Shown here in pieces: positions 1 through 9,974 of a DNA stretch of 64,000 bases (positions are counted from its first letter, which is position 1; every line of letters starts with the position of its first letter). The notes beneath the pieces are model-generated. The model ran no database searches, was not told the DNA's origin, and saw only the letters and a list, made by a program, of their open reading frames with translations. This stretch comes from Leuconostocaceae bacterium ESL0723 (lineage in GTDB: Bacteria > Bacillota > Bacilli > Lactobacillales > Lactobacillaceae): NCBI GenBank assembly GCA_029392055.1, contig CP113928.1:122501-186500 (forward strand), read 5' to 3'. The position numbers and the translations under genes are program-made.

Positions 1-162
1 AGTACCAAGCAGTATATATCAGCTACACTCTTGAATGTGCCGGCCCTATTAAATGCTGGATTTACCTGGGGACGCTACTTTCGGGACGACAAAATTTTTA
101 AACTAGCCAAGGAAGCCGATGATTTAGAGGCTGAGTTGCAATCATTTAAAAATCAGGATTGA
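1..162 (+). CDS. C-terminal end of an unidentified protein (cut by window edge)
   Basis: An open frame enters from the left edge and stops at a TGA at 160-162, giving the last 53 residues of a protein. The visible part has a short hydrophobic stretch (SATLLNVPALLNAG), an aromatic/basic patch (WGRYFRDD) and an acidic, probably helical tail. This could be the end of a membrane protein with a cytoplasmic tail, but I do not recognise the family. The serS promoter starts right after its stop codon. Confidence 0.55.
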   Translation, partial: STKQYISATLLNVPALLNAGFTWGRYFRDDKIFKLAKEADDLEAELQSFKNQD

Positions 163-165
163 TTC

Positions 166-194
166 TTGCCTTTCTAGAGGGCATAGCATAAAAT
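166..194 (+). promoter_or_regulatory. sigma-A promoter of the serS T-box transcript
   Basis: A TTGCCT -35 box (166-171) and a TAAAAT -10 box (189-194) are separated by exactly 17 bases. They lie just after the stop of the upstream gene and just before the T-box leader, where the serS transcript should begin (near 201). Confidence 0.6.
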
Positions 195-200
195 GAAGAC

Positions 201-413
201 AGGAACTTGTCATAAGTAGGCAACTCAGAAAGCTACCGGTTGATGCGAGGTAGTGGCTGAAACTCCAACAAGTCACAGTTAACAGGTAATGCTGTTCGGT
301 AGTCACCGTTATCGATGAATGAGTGCTGTACATTTGTACAGAAACTGGGTGGTACCACGGAATCGCGTTTTTCGTCCCTTGTCTTTTGACAAGGACGGGA
401 AACGTTTTTATTT
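201..413 (+). promoter_or_regulatory. T-box riboswitch (serine) controlling serS
   Basis: The leader shows the usual T-box parts. There is an AGTA motif and a stem I with a TGATGCGAG loop, then the conserved GGGTGGTACCACGG antiterminator sequence (347-360). A terminator hairpin follows (CGTCCCTTGTC, loop TTTT, GACAAGGACG) with a T-run near 405. A TCC codon at 264-266 sits where the specifier should be and would read tRNA-Ser. Uncharged tRNA-Ser would favour read-through into the seryl-tRNA synthetase gene. The element is certain; the exact specifier is an inference from spacing. Confidence 0.85.
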
Positions 414-444
414 GCACTCAAACTAAAAAGGGAGAGAAACCAAT

Positions 445-1755
445 ATGTTAGACATGAAATATTTGCGCAAGAACACTGACGAGGCCAAGCGCCGCTTGCA
501 GGACCGAGGTGTGGAACCGGCTCAGCTCGATGAGCTCTTACAGTTGGATGAAGAGCGCCGACACTTAATTACCGAAGTTGAGAATTTGAAGGCCGAGCGT
601 AACGAGGTTTCAGATAAAATTGCCTTTGCTAAGCGGCAAAAAGAGGATGCCAGCCAAGCCATTGCCCAGATGCAAAAGGTCGGCGCGCAGATTAAGGAAT
701 TGGATGCCAAGCAGGCCGAAAAGGACGCCCAGGTCCAAGAATTAGCGGCGCACCTGCCTAACCTGGCTGCCCCAGAAGTACCAGTGGGACCAGATGAGTC
801 GGCCAACGTGGAGCAGCGTAAGTGGGCACCGGCCGACTACGAAAACCGGCCTCATGCCTTAGAAAAGCAGCCGGACTGGATTAAGGCCCACTATGACATT
901 GGTGAAGACCTGGGTATTTTGGACTTTGAGCGCGGTGCCAAGGTTTCGGGGGCCCGTTTCCTTTACTACGTTGGTGATGGGGCCCGGTTGGAGCGTGCAG
1001 TTTACAACTTCATGCTCGACCAGCACCACGAAGAAGGCTACACCGAGATGATTACGCCCATCGTGGTGAATGACTCGGCCATGTTTGGAACCGGCCAGTA
1101 CCCAAAGTTTAAGGACGACGCCTACCGGGTAGAAGGCCTGGATCAGACCTACATCCCAACCGCCGAAGTGCCTTTGACCAATTACTACTCGGGTGAAACT
1201 ATTCCAGCCGAAGATTTGCCAATCAAAATGACGGCCTTGTCACCTTCTTTCCGAAAGGAAGCCGGTGCGGCTGGACGTGATACCCGTGGTTTGATTCGCC
1301 TACACCAGTTCAACAAGGTGGAAATGGTGAAGTTTACTAAGCCCGACCAGTCCTATGATGAGCTGGAAAAGATGACGGTTGATGCCGAAAACATCCTGCA
1401 GAAGTTGGAACTGCCCTACCACGTGATTATGCTGTCAACCGGGGACATGGGCTTCTCAGCTGCTAAGACCTATGATGTTGAGGTTTGGCTGCCAGCCCAA
1501 AAGGTTTACCGTGAGATTTCTTCGGTATCTAATACCGAAGACTTCCAGGCCCGGCGGATGCACATTACCTATCGGGACGAAAACGGTAAGTTGCAGCTGG
1601 TTAACACCTTGAATGGTTCTGGTTTGGCAGTGGGCCGGACCGTGGCAGCCATTCTGGAAAACTATCAAAATGAAGATGGTTCCGTGACGGTGCCAACGGT
1701 CTTGCGGCCATATCTCGGCGGCCAGGAAAAGTTGCAGCCAACCGCCCACCATTAA
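445..1755 (+). CDS. serS: Serine--tRNA ligase
   Basis: Cytosolic class II aminoacyl-tRNA synthetase that charges tRNA-Ser with serine (and tRNA-Sec where present). At 436 residues it has the usual length. The N-terminal 110 residues form the long antiparallel coiled-coil arm that grips tRNA-Ser. The catalytic core follows, with motif 2 around [17 protein letters not shown] and motif 3 at [15 protein letters not shown] near the C terminus. The start ATG has the GGGAGAG ribosome-binding site a few bases upstream. It is transcribed alone from a T-box leader and closed by a terminator, so its level follows serine-tRNA charging. Confidence 0.97.
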   Translation: MLDMKYLRKNTDEAKRRLQDRGVEPAQLDELLQLDEERRHLITEVENLKAERNEVSDKIAFAKRQKEDASQAIAQMQKVGAQIKELDAKQAEKDAQVQELAAHLPNLAAPEVPVGPDESANVEQRKWAPADYENRPHALEKQPDWIKAHYDIGEDLGILDFERGAKVSGARFLYYVGDGARLERAVYNFMLDQHHEEGYTEMITPIVVNDSAMFGTGQYPKFKDDAYRVEGLDQTYIPTAEVPLTNYYSGETIPAEDLPIKMTALSPSFRKEAGAAGRDTRGLIRLHQFNKVEMVKFTKPDQSYDELEKMTVDAENILQKLELPYHVIMLSTGDMGFSAAKTYDVEVWLPAQKVYREISSVSNTEDFQARRMHITYRDENGKLQLVNTLNGSGLAVGRTVAAILENYQNEDGSVTVPTVLRPYLGGQEKLQPTAHH

Positions 1756-1762
1756 TGCCAAG

Positions 1763-1797
1763 TTAGGCTTGAAATCTATATTTTTCAGGCCTTTTTT
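1763..1797 (+). terminator. Terminator after serS
   Basis: A ten-pair stem (AGGCTTGAAA with TTTCAGGCCT, one G-T pair) is followed by TTTTTT. It separates serS from secA. Confidence 0.7.
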
Positions 1798-1886
1798 GCT
1801 ATAATGTTGTGTAGTTTACTGAAAATTTTAATGAATGAAACATCAAAGGGGGTGCCCCACCATCGTGGTGGTGGCCTTACACATAC
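1798..1886 (+). promoter_or_regulatory. secA promoter and structured leader with a distant Shine-Dalgarno
   Basis: An extended -10 box (TGCTATAAT, TATAAT at 1800-1805) follows the serS terminator directly, with no good -35. The leader holds an AAAGGGGGTG sequence at 1846-1855, which is 31 bases from the secA ATG. Between them is a GC-rich hairpin (CCCACCA, loop TCG, TGGTGG) at about 1856-1873. There is no Shine-Dalgarno at the normal distance. A 26-codon frame also opens at 1831 and runs past the secA start in another frame. Confidence 0.5.
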
Positions 1887-4301
1887 ATGGCTAATCCAGT
1901 TCGTAATTTAGTTGAAAATTCTAAGCGACAATTGAAAAAGGTCGGCAAGATTGCTGACCAAGTTGAAAGTTATGCTGATTCGATGTCAGTGATGTCAGAC
2001 GAAGCCCTCCAGGCCAAGACTGACGAATTTAAAAACCAAATTAAAGAAGCCACTGATGGCATTACTGACGAGCAGGAAAAGAACCGCAAGATTGCCAAGG
2101 TTTTGGATAAGATTTTGCCAGAAGCCTTTGCCGTAGCCCGGGAAGGGGCAAAGCGGGTCTTGGGTCTGTATCCCTTCCGCGTTCAAATCATGGGTGCGGC
2201 CGTCTTAAACGGTGGTAACTTAGCTGAAATGAAGACCGGTGAAGGAAAGACTTTGACGGCCACCATGGCAGTTTACCTGAATGCCCTAGCGGGCCAGGGG
2301 GTCCACGTGGTGACGGTCAACGATTACCTGTCTAAACGAGATGCTGAGCAGATGGGTCAACTCTATAACTGGTTGGGTCTGTCAGTTGGTGTCAATGTTG
2401 GTGATGCCTCTCCGGAAGAGAAGCGGGCTGCTTACGACGCCGATATTACCTATTCAACCAACTTCAACATTGGCTTTGACTACCTGCGTGATAACATGGT
2501 TAGCCGGGCTGAAGACCGCGTCATGCAGCGCGGCCTGAACTTCGCCCTGATTGATGAGGCGGATTCAATCTTGATTGATACGGCCCGGACGCCGTTGATC
2601 ATTTCTGGTCCTGGTTCAGGAATTTCCCAGTTATATGATCGGGCCGACCGTTTCGTGAAGACCCTGGCCCGTGACCAGGACTATAAGGTCGATGAAGAGA
2701 GTAAGAACACGGCCTTGACCAGCGAAGGTATCAAGAGTGCCGAAGTATTCTTCAACTTGGACAACCTTTATGATGCCAATAACACGGCCCTGACCCACCA
2801 TATTGACCAGGCCCTGCGGGCCAACTTCAACTACTTGAAGGATAAGGATTACGTGGTCCAAGACGGCGAGATTAAGTTGATTGACCAGTCTACTGGCCGT
2901 ATTTCAGAAGGAACCCGTCTGTCGGATGGCTTGCACCAAGCCATCGAAGCCAAGGAAGGCGTGGAAATCCAAGAAGAAAACAAGTCGATGGCCCAGATTA
3001 CCTACCAGAACCTGTTCCGGATGTACCGTAAGTTGTCTGGTATGACTGGTACGGCCAAGACTGAAGAAGAAGAGCTCCGCGAAATCTACAACATGGAAGT
3101 CGTGGAGATTCCGACTAACCGGCCAATCCAGCGTGAGGATTATCCAGACCTGCTTTACCCATCCTTGGAGGCCAAGTTTAAGGCCGTGGTTAATTTGGTC
3201 GATGAGTTGCACCGTAAGGGACAGCCAATCTTGCTTGGTACTGGCTCGGTTGAATCATCTGAACTGGTTTCAAAGCTGTTAACGGCGCACAACATTCCCC
3301 ATAATGTTTTGAACGCCAAGAACAACGCCAAGGAAGCCGAAATCATTGCCAACGCTGGTCAGCGTGGTGCCGTTACGGTTGCCACCAACATGGCCGGTCG
3401 TGGAACCGATATTAAGTTGGGACCGGGCGTTGATGAACTTGGTGGTCTGGCTGTGATTGCCACTGAGCGTCACGAGTCACGCCGGATTGATAACCAGCTG
3501 CGTGGTCGTGCCGGTCGTCAGGGAGACCACGGTTTCTCCCAGTTCTTCCTGTCCTTGCAGGATGACTTGATGATTCGTTTCGGTGCGGAGCGTGTTCGTT
3601 TGCTCTTGCAGCGGATGAACCTAGATGATGATGACACGGTCATCACTCACCGTTGGATTACCCGTTCGGTTGAATCGGCCCAGAAGCGGGTCGAAGGAAA
3701 CAACTACGATACTCGTAAGAACGTCTTGCAGTACGATGATGTTGTCCGCGAGCAACGTGAGTTGATTTACCGCGAACGTGACCAGGTCTTGGATGCCAAG
3801 GATTCCTTGGATGACATCCTGATGGCCATGGTTCATCGGACCATCGACCGGGTGGTGGATGCCCAGACTAAGAGTAAGGATCCAGCTGACTGGAACCTGG
3901 ATGAAATTAGTAACTTCATCAGTAACGCCCTGGCCAGTGATAACAAGGCTGGCATGGTGCGCTTACAAAACCTTTCCCGCGAAGAGATTAAGGACAAGTT
4001 GTACGACATTGCCCAGGAAAACTTTGAGGAAAAGAAGAAGGATCTCTACGAAGAGAACCAGATGTTGGCCTTTGAGCGGATTGTTATCCTGCGTTCGGTT
4101 GACCAGCACTGGACTGACCACATTGATGCCCTGGACCGGCTCCGTCAAGGAGTGGGCCTGCGTGGTTATGGTCAGTTGAATCCTTTGATTGAGTACCAAA
4201 ACGAGGCATTTGCCAACTTTAATAAAATGATTGCTGACATTGAATATGACACGACTCGGACCTTTATGAAGGCTGAGATTCGTCATAACTTGTCTGCTTA
4301 A
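1887..4301 (+). CDS. secA: Preprotein translocase ATPase SecA
   Basis: Cytoplasmic motor that pushes unfolded preproteins through SecYEG using ATP. At 804 residues it shows the Walker A region MKTGEGKT near residue 118, the Walker B/DEAD region [10 protein letters not shown], the second nucleotide-binding domain with [12 protein letters not shown], and the [11 protein letters not shown] arginine motif. The C terminus ends at EIRHNLSA, so the zinc-binding cysteine tail seen in many SecA proteins is missing. This is common in SecA proteins that lack SecB. The start at MANPVRNL is the only sensible one, but it lacks a close ribosome-binding site (see leader). secY, its channel partner, lies at 25977-27275. 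Confidence 0.97.
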   Translation: MANPVRNLVENSKRQLKKVGKIADQVESYADSMSVMSDEALQAKTDEFKNQIKEATDGITDEQEKNRKIAKVLDKILPEAFAVAREGAKRVLGLYPFRVQIMGAAVLNGGNLAEMKTGEGKTLTATMAVYLNALAGQGVHVVTVNDYLSKRDAEQMGQLYNWLGLSVGVNVGDASPEEKRAAYDADITYSTNFNIGFDYLRDNMVSRAEDRVMQRGLNFALIDEADSILIDTARTPLIISGPGSGISQLYDRADRFVKTLARDQDYKVDEESKNTALTSEGIKSAEVFFNLDNLYDANNTALTHHIDQALRANFNYLKDKDYVVQDGEIKLIDQSTGRISEGTRLSDGLHQAIEAKEGVEIQEENKSMAQITYQNLFRMYRKLSGMTGTAKTEEEELREIYNMEVVEIPTNRPIQREDYPDLLYPSLEAKFKAVVNLVDELHRKGQPILLGTGSVESSELVSKLLTAHNIPHNVLNAKNNAKEAEIIANAGQRGAVTVATNMAGRGTDIKLGPGVDELGGLAVIATERHESRRIDNQLRGRAGRQGDHGFSQFFLSLQDDLMIRFGAERVRLLLQRMNLDDDDTVITHRWITRSVESAQKRVEGNNYDTRKNVLQYDDVVREQRELIYRERDQVLDAKDSLDDILMAMVHRTIDRVVDAQTKSKDPADWNLDEISNFISNALASDNKAGMVRLQNLSREEIKDKLYDIAQENFEEKKKDLYEENQMLAFERIVILRSVDQHWTDHIDALDRLRQGVGLRGYGQLNPLIEYQNEAFANFNKMIADIEYDTTRTFMKAEIRHNLSA

Positions 4302-4333
4302 AGTTGAGCGAACTGAAAAGTTCGCTTTTCTAG
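4302..4333 (+). terminator. Terminator between secA and prfB
   Basis: GCGAACT, a short loop, and AGTTCGC are followed by TTTTC. The stem is good but the T-run is short, so some read-through into prfB is likely. Confidence 0.6.
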
Positions 4334-4348
4334 TGAGGAAGAAACCAG

Positions 4349-5467
4349 ATGGAATTAGTCGAAGCCCGGCACGCCATTGATGAGATGCAGGAAAACATTG
4401 AACACTTCCGTGGTTCTTTGGACCTGGATGCGCTCACCGAAGAAATTGCCGACTATGAAAACCAGATGACTGAGCCGGCCTTTTGGGATGACCATGAGAA
4501 GGCTCAGGAGGTCATTGAGGCCAACAACGTTCTAAAAAAGCGGCGGGATTCCTTCTTAAACCTGGTTAGTCAGGTTGAAGATTTGGATGTCGCTTACGAA
4601 ATGTTGAGTGAAGACCCTGACGATGCTGACATGGCGGCTGAACTGGAAGAAGGGGTGGCCAAGGCTAAGAAGGATATTGAGGCCTACAACCTGGAGCAAC
4701 TGTTGACCGGGGAGTACGATGCCAACAATGCCATCTTGGAAATCCACCCTGGTTCCGGTGGGACGGAGTCAACCGACTGGGGGGCTAACTTGTACCGGAT
4801 GTATACCCGCTGGGCTCAGCAGCACGATTTTGCAGTTGAGGTTTTGGACTACCATGCCGGGGATGAGGCTGGGATTGACTCGGCTACGATTAAGATTAAT
4901 GGGCACAACGCCTATGGTTTCTTGCGCAGTGAAAAGGGTGTCCACCGCTTCGTCCGGATTTCGCCCTTTGACAGTGCTGGTCGCCGCCACACCAGTTTCG
5001 TCAGTGTTGATGTCATGCCTGAACTGGATGACTCCATCGAGGTCGAAGTCCGGGATGATGACATTAAGATGGATGTCTTTCGTTCCGGTGGAGCCGGCGG
5101 ACAAAACGTCAACAAGGTTTCAACCGGTGTCCGGCTGACCCACGAACCCACTGGGATTGTTGTGTCTTCAACGGTTGAACGAACCCAGTATGGTAACCGT
5201 GACTATGCCATGCGCCTATTGAAGGCCAAGCTTTATCAGCGTGAATTAGAGAAAAAGGAAGCTGAACGAGCTGCCATCAGTGGTGAGAAGATGGAGAACG
5301 GCTGGGGCTCCCAGATTCGTTCCTATGTCATGCACCCTTACCAGATGGTCAAGGACCACCGGACTGGTTATGAAACTAACCAGCCCCAAGATGTTTTAGA
5401 TGGGGATTTGGATCCCTTTATTAATGCCTATTTGCAGTGGCAGCTATCATTGAAAAATCCTGACTAA
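4349..5467 (+). CDS. prfB: Peptide chain release factor 2 (no programmed frameshift)
   Basis: RF2 recognises UAA and UGA stop codons and triggers peptide release on the ribosome. The 372-residue protein carries the SPF stop-codon-reading tripeptide ([15 protein letters not shown]) and the catalytic GGQ ([10 protein letters not shown]). In most bacteria the gene needs a +1 frameshift at an in-frame TGA after about 25 codons. Here the equivalent region (FRGSLDLD, codons TTC CGT GGT TCT TTG GAC) reads straight through in one frame, so the autoregulatory frameshift site has been lost. Weak coupling to secA is possible. Confidence 0.97.
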   Translation: MELVEARHAIDEMQENIEHFRGSLDLDALTEEIADYENQMTEPAFWDDHEKAQEVIEANNVLKKRRDSFLNLVSQVEDLDVAYEMLSEDPDDADMAAELEEGVAKAKKDIEAYNLEQLLTGEYDANNAILEIHPGSGGTESTDWGANLYRMYTRWAQQHDFAVEVLDYHAGDEAGIDSATIKINGHNAYGFLRSEKGVHRFVRISPFDSAGRRHTSFVSVDVMPELDDSIEVEVRDDDIKMDVFRSGGAGGQNVNKVSTGVRLTHEPTGIVVSSTVERTQYGNRDYAMRLLKAKLYQRELEKKEAERAAISGEKMENGWGSQIRSYVMHPYQMVKDHRTGYETNQPQDVLDGDLDPFINAYLQWQLSLKNPD

Positions 5468-5496
5468 AAAAGTCGAAACGAAAGTTTCGACTTTTT
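5467..5496 (+). terminator. Terminator after prfB
   Basis: A near-perfect hairpin, AAAAGTCGAAAC with loop GAAA and GTTTCGACTTTTT, starts at the prfB stop codon. The flanking A and T runs would let it work on both strands. Confidence 0.85.
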
Positions 5497-5504
5497 ATCA
5501 TTAT

Positions 5505-5533
5505 TTTATAATTTTTCTAAAATAGCGTATAAT
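5505..5533 (+). promoter_or_regulatory. Probable clpC promoter
   Basis: A clear TATAAT -10 box lies at 5528-5533 with an AT-rich, poorly conserved -35 region 17 bases upstream. I see no pair of GGTCAAA-type heptads, the usual CtsR operator in Gram-positive clp promoters. Confidence 0.5.
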
Positions 5534-5581
5534 AGACACCAACAATTAAGTCTATCTGCCCGACTTTTAAAGGAGGCAATT

Positions 5582-8038
5582 ATGGAAAATAACTTTACCA
5601 CTAGCGCACAAAACGTATTGGTTTTAGCGCAGGAACAAGCAAAGTATTTTAAGCACCAAGCGGTTGGCACGGAGCACTTGCTGCTAGCCCTGGCGATTGA
5701 GAAAAACGGGGTTGCGAGCAAAGTCTTAAGTCAGTTTGACGTGCAACCAGAAGACATTCGTGAAGAGATTGAACACTTCACCGGCTATGGCCGGACGGAA
5801 CACTACGAGCGTGGCACTTACCTGCCATACTCACCCAAGGCGTCTGAAATTTTGCGCCTAGCCGAAGAGCAGGCCCGGGTCCTAGCCCAGCCCCAGGTTG
5901 GTACGGAACATATCCTGCTTGCCCTGTTACAAGACACTAGTATTCTGTCTTCGCGAATCCTGCTTTCCTTGGATGTTAATCTGAAGGAAATGAACCGGGT
6001 AATTCTGCGTAAGCTTGGGGTGACTGACCTGCGCCGGCAAATGAAGCAGCAGCGCGAAAAGGCTGAATCTCAGGGAACACCAACCCTAGACAAGCTTTCC
6101 CGTGACCTGACTGAAATGGCCCGCAAAGACGAGCTTGATCCAGTGATTGGCCGTGACGAAGAAGTTCGGCGGGTTATTCAGGTCCTGTCACGCCGTACGA
6201 AGAACAACCCAGTCTTAGTTGGGGAGCCCGGTGTTGGTAAGACGGCCATCGCCGAAGGTCTGGCCCAAAAGATTGTGGCTGGTCAGGTACCAGATAACCT
6301 CAGTCACAAGCGCCTGATGGCCCTGGACATGGGTTCCTTGGTGGCTGGTACGAAGTACCGTGGTGAATTCGAAAACCGCTTAAAGAACGTGATTGAAGAA
6401 ATTCACCAGGACGGCCAGGTCATCCTCTTCATCGATGAGTTGCACACCCTGATTGGGGCTGGTGGTGCCGAAGGTGCCATTGATGCCGCTAACATTCTAA
6501 AGCCCGCCCTGGCCCGTGGTGAACTGCAACTGCTCGGGGCAACGACCTTTGATGAATACCAGCAGTACATCGAATCCGATGCAGCTCTGGAGCGTCGTTT
6601 TGCCCCAGTTACGGTTGACGAACCCAGCGTGGACGAGGCGATTGAGATTTTGAACGGCCTGCGGCCAAAGTTCGAAAAGTTCCACGAGGTAGCGATTGAT
6701 GAAGCGGCCGTTGAAGCCGCCGTTAAGCTATCTTCGCGCTACGTTTCTGGCCGCTTCCTGCCGGATAAGGCCATTGATTTAATGGATGAGGCGGCGGCGA
6801 AGGTACGGATTGACGCTGTTGAAAAGGGCACGCCGCTCTTTAAGAACCGGCAGCGCTTAAGCGAAGTTCAGCGCGAAAAGGACGAGGCCATCACGGACTT
6901 GGACTTTGAAAAGGCTGCTGAATTACGCCAGACCGAAATGGCCCTGCGCAAGAAGATTGAGCGGGCCGAATCCCGTCAGCAAAAGAACAATACCTCTGAC
7001 TACCAGCTCAAGGTTGGCGAAGAGAACATTGCTGAAATCGTTTCCCAGCAAACCGGTGTTCCGCTGACCCAGCTTGAAAAGAGTGAGCAGCAACACCTGG
7101 TTAACTTGGAAAAGGTCCTGGGTAAGCGCGTGATTGGACAGGCCGAGGCGGTTGGTGCCGTAGCGAAAGCCATCCGGCGGGCTCGTTCTGGTCTGAAGGA
7201 TCCTTCTCGTCCGATCGGAACCTTCATGTTCCTTGGCCCAACTGGGGTTGGAAAGACTGAGCTGGCCAAGGCCTTAGCTGAGTCGATGTTTGGTAGTCAG
7301 GACAACCTAATTCGGGTGGACATGTCTGAGTACCAGGAGCGCTGGTCAGCCAGCCGGCTGATTGGTTCAGCACCTGGGTACGTGGGCTATGACGAAGGTG
7401 GTCAGTTAACTGAGCAGGTTCGTAACCACCCTTACTCAGTCATCCTGCTCGATGAGGTTGAAAAGGCTCACCGGGACATCTTTAACCTGATGCTTCAGGT
7501 CTTTGATGATGGTTTCCTAACCGACTCCAAGGGTCGCAAGGTTGATTTCCGTAACACCATCATTATCATGACTTCTAACCTCGGGGCTACCCGCCTGCGT
7601 GACGAGAAGTCGGTTGGCTTTGGGGCTGTTGACCTCAGCCAAGATAATGAGGCCGCTGCGGCTAAGATTCGTGAAACTTTGAAGGAAAGCTTCCGGCCCG
7701 AGTTCATTAACCGGCTGGATGAAGTTATCGTCTTTGATCCACTAAACAAGGATGAGCTCCACCAGATTGTTAAGTTAATGAGTAAGGACGTCTTGAAGCG
7801 GGTTGCCGAGCAGGGCGTTAAGGTTAAGATTACCCCGGCCGCCATTGATGCCATCGCTGATGCTGGCTTTGATCCAGAGTACGGTGCCCGGCCTATCCGG
7901 CGGGTTCTGCAATCTCAGGTTGAAGACAAGCTCAGTGAAGCCCTTCTTTCTGGCCAGGTAACGACCGAAGACACGGTTACAATCGGTGCTAAGAACGGCG
8001 AAATTAAGTTGAATATCAAGCCAATGGTGAAGGTATAA
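5582..8038 (+). CDS. clpC: AAA+ unfoldase ClpC (Clp protease ATP-binding subunit)
   Basis: Hexameric unfoldase that feeds damaged or adaptor-bound proteins into the ClpP protease. The 818 residues follow the ClpC plan. There is an N-terminal Clp_N double repeat (residues 1-145). AAA+ module 1 has Walker [10 protein letters not shown] near 215, and a middle UVR-like motif ([19 protein letters not shown]) sits at about 440. AAA+ module 2 has GPTGVGKTE near 555 and DEVEKAH as Walker B. The middle motif marks ClpC rather than ClpB or ClpE. The gene stands alone: ctsR, mcsA and mcsB, its usual operon partners, are not next to it. A strong AAGGAGG site precedes the ATG. Confidence 0.93.
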   Translation: MENNFTTSAQNVLVLAQEQAKYFKHQAVGTEHLLLALAIEKNGVASKVLSQFDVQPEDIREEIEHFTGYGRTEHYERGTYLPYSPKASEILRLAEEQARVLAQPQVGTEHILLALLQDTSILSSRILLSLDVNLKEMNRVILRKLGVTDLRRQMKQQREKAESQGTPTLDKLSRDLTEMARKDELDPVIGRDEEVRRVIQVLSRRTKNNPVLVGEPGVGKTAIAEGLAQKIVAGQVPDNLSHKRLMALDMGSLVAGTKYRGEFENRLKNVIEEIHQDGQVILFIDELHTLIGAGGAEGAIDAANILKPALARGELQLLGATTFDEYQQYIESDAALERRFAPVTVDEPSVDEAIEILNGLRPKFEKFHEVAIDEAAVEAAVKLSSRYVSGRFLPDKAIDLMDEAAAKVRIDAVEKGTPLFKNRQRLSEVQREKDEAITDLDFEKAAELRQTEMALRKKIERAESRQQKNNTSDYQLKVGEENIAEIVSQQTGVPLTQLEKSEQQHLVNLEKVLGKRVIGQAEAVGAVAKAIRRARSGLKDPSRPIGTFMFLGPTGVGKTELAKALAESMFGSQDNLIRVDMSEYQERWSASRLIGSAPGYVGYDEGGQLTEQVRNHPYSVILLDEVEKAHRDIFNLMLQVFDDGFLTDSKGRKVDFRNTIIIMTSNLGATRLRDEKSVGFGAVDLSQDNEAAAAKIRETLKESFRPEFINRLDEVIVFDPLNKDELHQIVKLMSKDVLKRVAEQGVKVKITPAAIDAIADAGFDPEYGARPIRRVLQSQVEDKLSEALLSGQVTTEDTVTIGAKNGEIKLNIKPMVKV

Positions 8039-8049
8039 GCTTTACTAAT

Positions 8050-8083
8050 TAGCCAGGTCAGCAGCTGCTGACCTGGCTTTTTA
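8050..8083 (+). terminator. Terminator after clpC (serves both strands)
   Basis: A perfect 14-16 pair palindrome (AGCCAGGTCAGCAG with CTGCTGACCTGGCT) is followed by TTTTT. It lies between two convergent genes. Confidence 0.9.
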
Positions 8084-8084
8084 T

Positions 8085-8735
8085 TTACCGAATTAGACAG
8101 ATTGCAACTAACCAGCCCAGGCTAAGGAAGGGAATGAAGGGCAGGCGGCCCTGTCGACCAAGGGCATAGCAAATCAGGGCCGACGAACAGGCGATGAGGA
8201 GCGCTAAGGACCAGGTTAAGGGACTGAGCTGGCTGGCTAAGAGAATTAAGATGGGGCCATCGCCGCTGCCCAGGGTCTTTTGGGCGATAATCAGCCACAG
8301 GCTTAAGGCGAGGGTGAAAGCAACTAGGGGCCAGGAAATCACGGTAATTGGCCAGATGAAACTAATGATAATCAAGGGGATGACTAACAGGACGTGGGCG
8401 GTTAAGGTCTGATAGTCTTCAACTGAAAGAGCCAGCAGGGCTAGGGCGGTCGCTAGGACTAAGGGCTGGCCAGCCTCAATCACAAAGAAACAGCCCATCC
8501 CAAATTCCGCTAAGGGATAGGCCCAGCCATAAGGGGCTTGGCAGTAGCGACAGCGGGCCCGCAGTAAGCAGCCAGAAACCACCGGGATTAGGTCTAAGAA
8601 AGTTAGGGGATGCTGGCAGTTACCACAGACTGAACGTCGGGTCCACCAGGAGGAGTTGCCATTGCGGTCAGCCCAGCACATGACTGCCGAAGCCAAGACT
8701 GAACCGAGGATAAATTGTAGGAAGAAAAGTCCCAT
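8085..8735 (-). CDS. comC: Type IV prepilin peptidase (ComC/PilD type)
   Basis: Integral membrane aspartyl protease that cuts the leader from type IV pilin-like proteins and methylates the new N terminus. In Gram-positives it matures the ComG pseudopilins for DNA uptake. The 216 residues have about six membrane helices. An early cytoplasmic loop carries two zinc-type CxxC pairs (CGNC, CRYC). Two aspartates fit the active site: one in ALSVEDYQT and one in LGSGDGPIL, the latter matching the family GxGD signature. The lysine that often follows GxGD is replaced here. It is a lone gene convergent with clpC. No other competence gene is in the window. Confidence 0.85.
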   Translation of the reverse strand: MGLFFLQFILGSVLASAVMCWADRNGNSSWWTRRSVCGNCQHPLTFLDLIPVVSGCLLRARCRYCQAPYGWAYPLAEFGMGCFFVIEAGQPLVLATALALLALSVEDYQTLTAHVLLVIPLIIISFIWPITVISWPLVAFTLALSLWLIIAQKTLGSGDGPILILLASQLSPLTWSLALLIACSSALICYALGRQGRLPFIPFLSLGWLVAICLIR

Positions 8736-8791
8736 GTTTAATTAGACGAAGCCGGTCTCATTTTGTTGTGGAAAAAGGCTAATTTTACCGC

Positions 8792-8819
8792 TTGACATTA
8801 ACCGGGAATTTGTTAATAT
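8792..8819 (+). promoter_or_regulatory. Promoter of the str operon (rpsL)
   Basis: A consensus TTGACA -35 (8792-8797) and TAATAT -10 (8814-8819) with a 16-base spacer lie 160 bases upstream of rpsL. A strong promoter is expected for this operon. Confidence 0.75.
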
Positions 8820-8851
8820 ATTGGACGTGCTTTTAAGGATTCTGCCACTTA

Positions 8852-8867
8852 GACCGGCTGACCGGTC
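8852..8867 (+). promoter_or_regulatory. Palindromic hairpin in the rpsL leader
   Basis: GACCGG, loop CTGA, CCGGTC form a perfect 6-pair stem-loop about 30 bases downstream of the promoter, with no T-run. It may be a transcript-stabilising or ribosomal-protein-binding structure. The function is not shown by the sequence. Confidence 0.4.
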
Positions 8868-8980
8868 ACAAATGGCGCTGTAAAGGCAAATACCAGCAAA
8901 GAATTCCGGGGCATTTTTGTTTACGGATAAAAATGACACACCTGGAACTGTGTTAAAACATATAGAAGGAGACTCGTAGG

Positions 8981-9394
8981 ATGCCTACAATCAACCAATT
9001 GGTTCGTAAGTCACGTAAGTCACAGGCTACTAAGTCCAACTCACCAGCCTTGAATTACAGCTACAACTCAATGAAGAAGAAAGAAACGAAGAACGTTGCC
9101 CCACAGAAGCGTGGCGTTGCCACCCGTGTGGGTACCATGACCCCTAAGAAGCCTAACTCGGCTTTGCGGAAGTATGCCCGTGTGCGTTTGTCAAACTTGT
9201 ACGAAGTAACGGCCTACATCCCAGGAATCGGTCACAACTTGCAGGAACACTCGGTCGTTTTGATCCGTGGTGGTCGTGTTAAGGACTTGCCTGGTGTTCG
9301 TTACCACGTTATTCGCGGTGCCCTAGATACTGCCGGTGTTGAAGGTCGGATGACTTCACGCTCAAAGTACGGTACCAAGGCCCCTAAGAAGTAA
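8981..9394 (+). CDS. rpsL: 30S ribosomal protein S12
   Basis: Core decoding-centre protein of the small subunit and the site of streptomycin-resistance mutations. The 137 residues include [11 protein letters not shown] and the conserved loop [21 protein letters not shown] gives a good ribosome-binding site. It is the first gene of the str operon, 17 bases before rpsG. Confidence 0.98.
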   Translation: MPTINQLVRKSRKSQATKSNSPALNYSYNSMKKKETKNVAPQKRGVATRVGTMTPKKPNSALRKYARVRLSNLYEVTAYIPGIGHNLQEHSVVLIRGGRVKDLPGVRYHVIRGALDTAGVEGRMTSRSKYGTKAPKK

Positions 9395-9411
9395 TAAGGA
9401 GAAACTGACTC

Positions 9412-9882
9412 ATGCCACGTAAAGGTTATACTAAGCGTCAGGAAGTTTTGCCTGACCCAATTTACAATTCAAAGTTAGTTTCACGCTTGATCAACAAGTT
9501 GATGATTGATGGTAAGCGCGGAACTGCATCAACTATCTTGTATGATGCTTTTGACCGTATCAAGGAAAACACTGGTAATGATCCACTGGAAGTTTTCCAA
9601 CAGGCCATGGAAAACATCATGCCAGTTTTGGAAGTTAAGGCCCGCCGTGTTGGTGGATCTAACTACCAGGTGCCAATCGAAGTTCGTCCTGACCGTCGGA
9701 CTACTTTGGGACTGCGTTGGTTGGTTAACTATGCCCGCCTGCGTAACGAGCACACGATGGACGAGCGGTTGGCCAAGGAAATTATTGACGCCGCTAACGA
9801 CACTGGTGCCTCAGTAAAGAAGCGTGAAGACACGCACAAGATGGCCGAAGCCAACCGGGCCTTTGCGCACTACCGTTGGTAA
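9412..9882 (+). CDS. rpsG: 30S ribosomal protein S7
   Basis: Primary binder of the 3' domain of 16S rRNA and the organiser of the small-subunit head; in many bacteria it autoregulates the str operon. The 156 residues have the typical [12 protein letters not shown] start and the [19 protein letters not shown] end. It follows rpsL at 17 bases with its own ribosome-binding site and is separated from fusA by a terminator. Confidence 0.98.
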   Translation: MPRKGYTKRQEVLPDPIYNSKLVSRLINKLMIDGKRGTASTILYDAFDRIKENTGNDPLEVFQQAMENIMPVLEVKARRVGGSNYQVPIEVRPDRRTTLGLRWLVNYARLRNEHTMDERLAKEIIDAANDTGASVKKREDTHKMAEANRAFAHYRW

Positions 9883-9910
9883 GCTAGTCGGTCTGACTAT
9901 AAGAATTACA

Positions 9911-9940
9911 AAAAAGCGAACCAGTTTTAGGTCGCTTTTT
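9911..9940 (+). terminator. Terminator or attenuator between rpsG and fusA
   Basis: AAAAAGCGAACC, loop AGTTTTA, GGTCGCTTTTT: a stem with a one-base bulge and a T-run. Since fusA is only 34 bases further on, it may lower rather than end transcription. Confidence 0.65.
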
Positions 9941-9974
9941 GCTGCAAGTAGAACAAATCAGGAGATAAGACATA

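Noticed and set aside
233-421. Minus-strand open frames within the serS leader
   Set aside because: The region is fully explained by the T-box; the frames have no ribosome-binding site or family.
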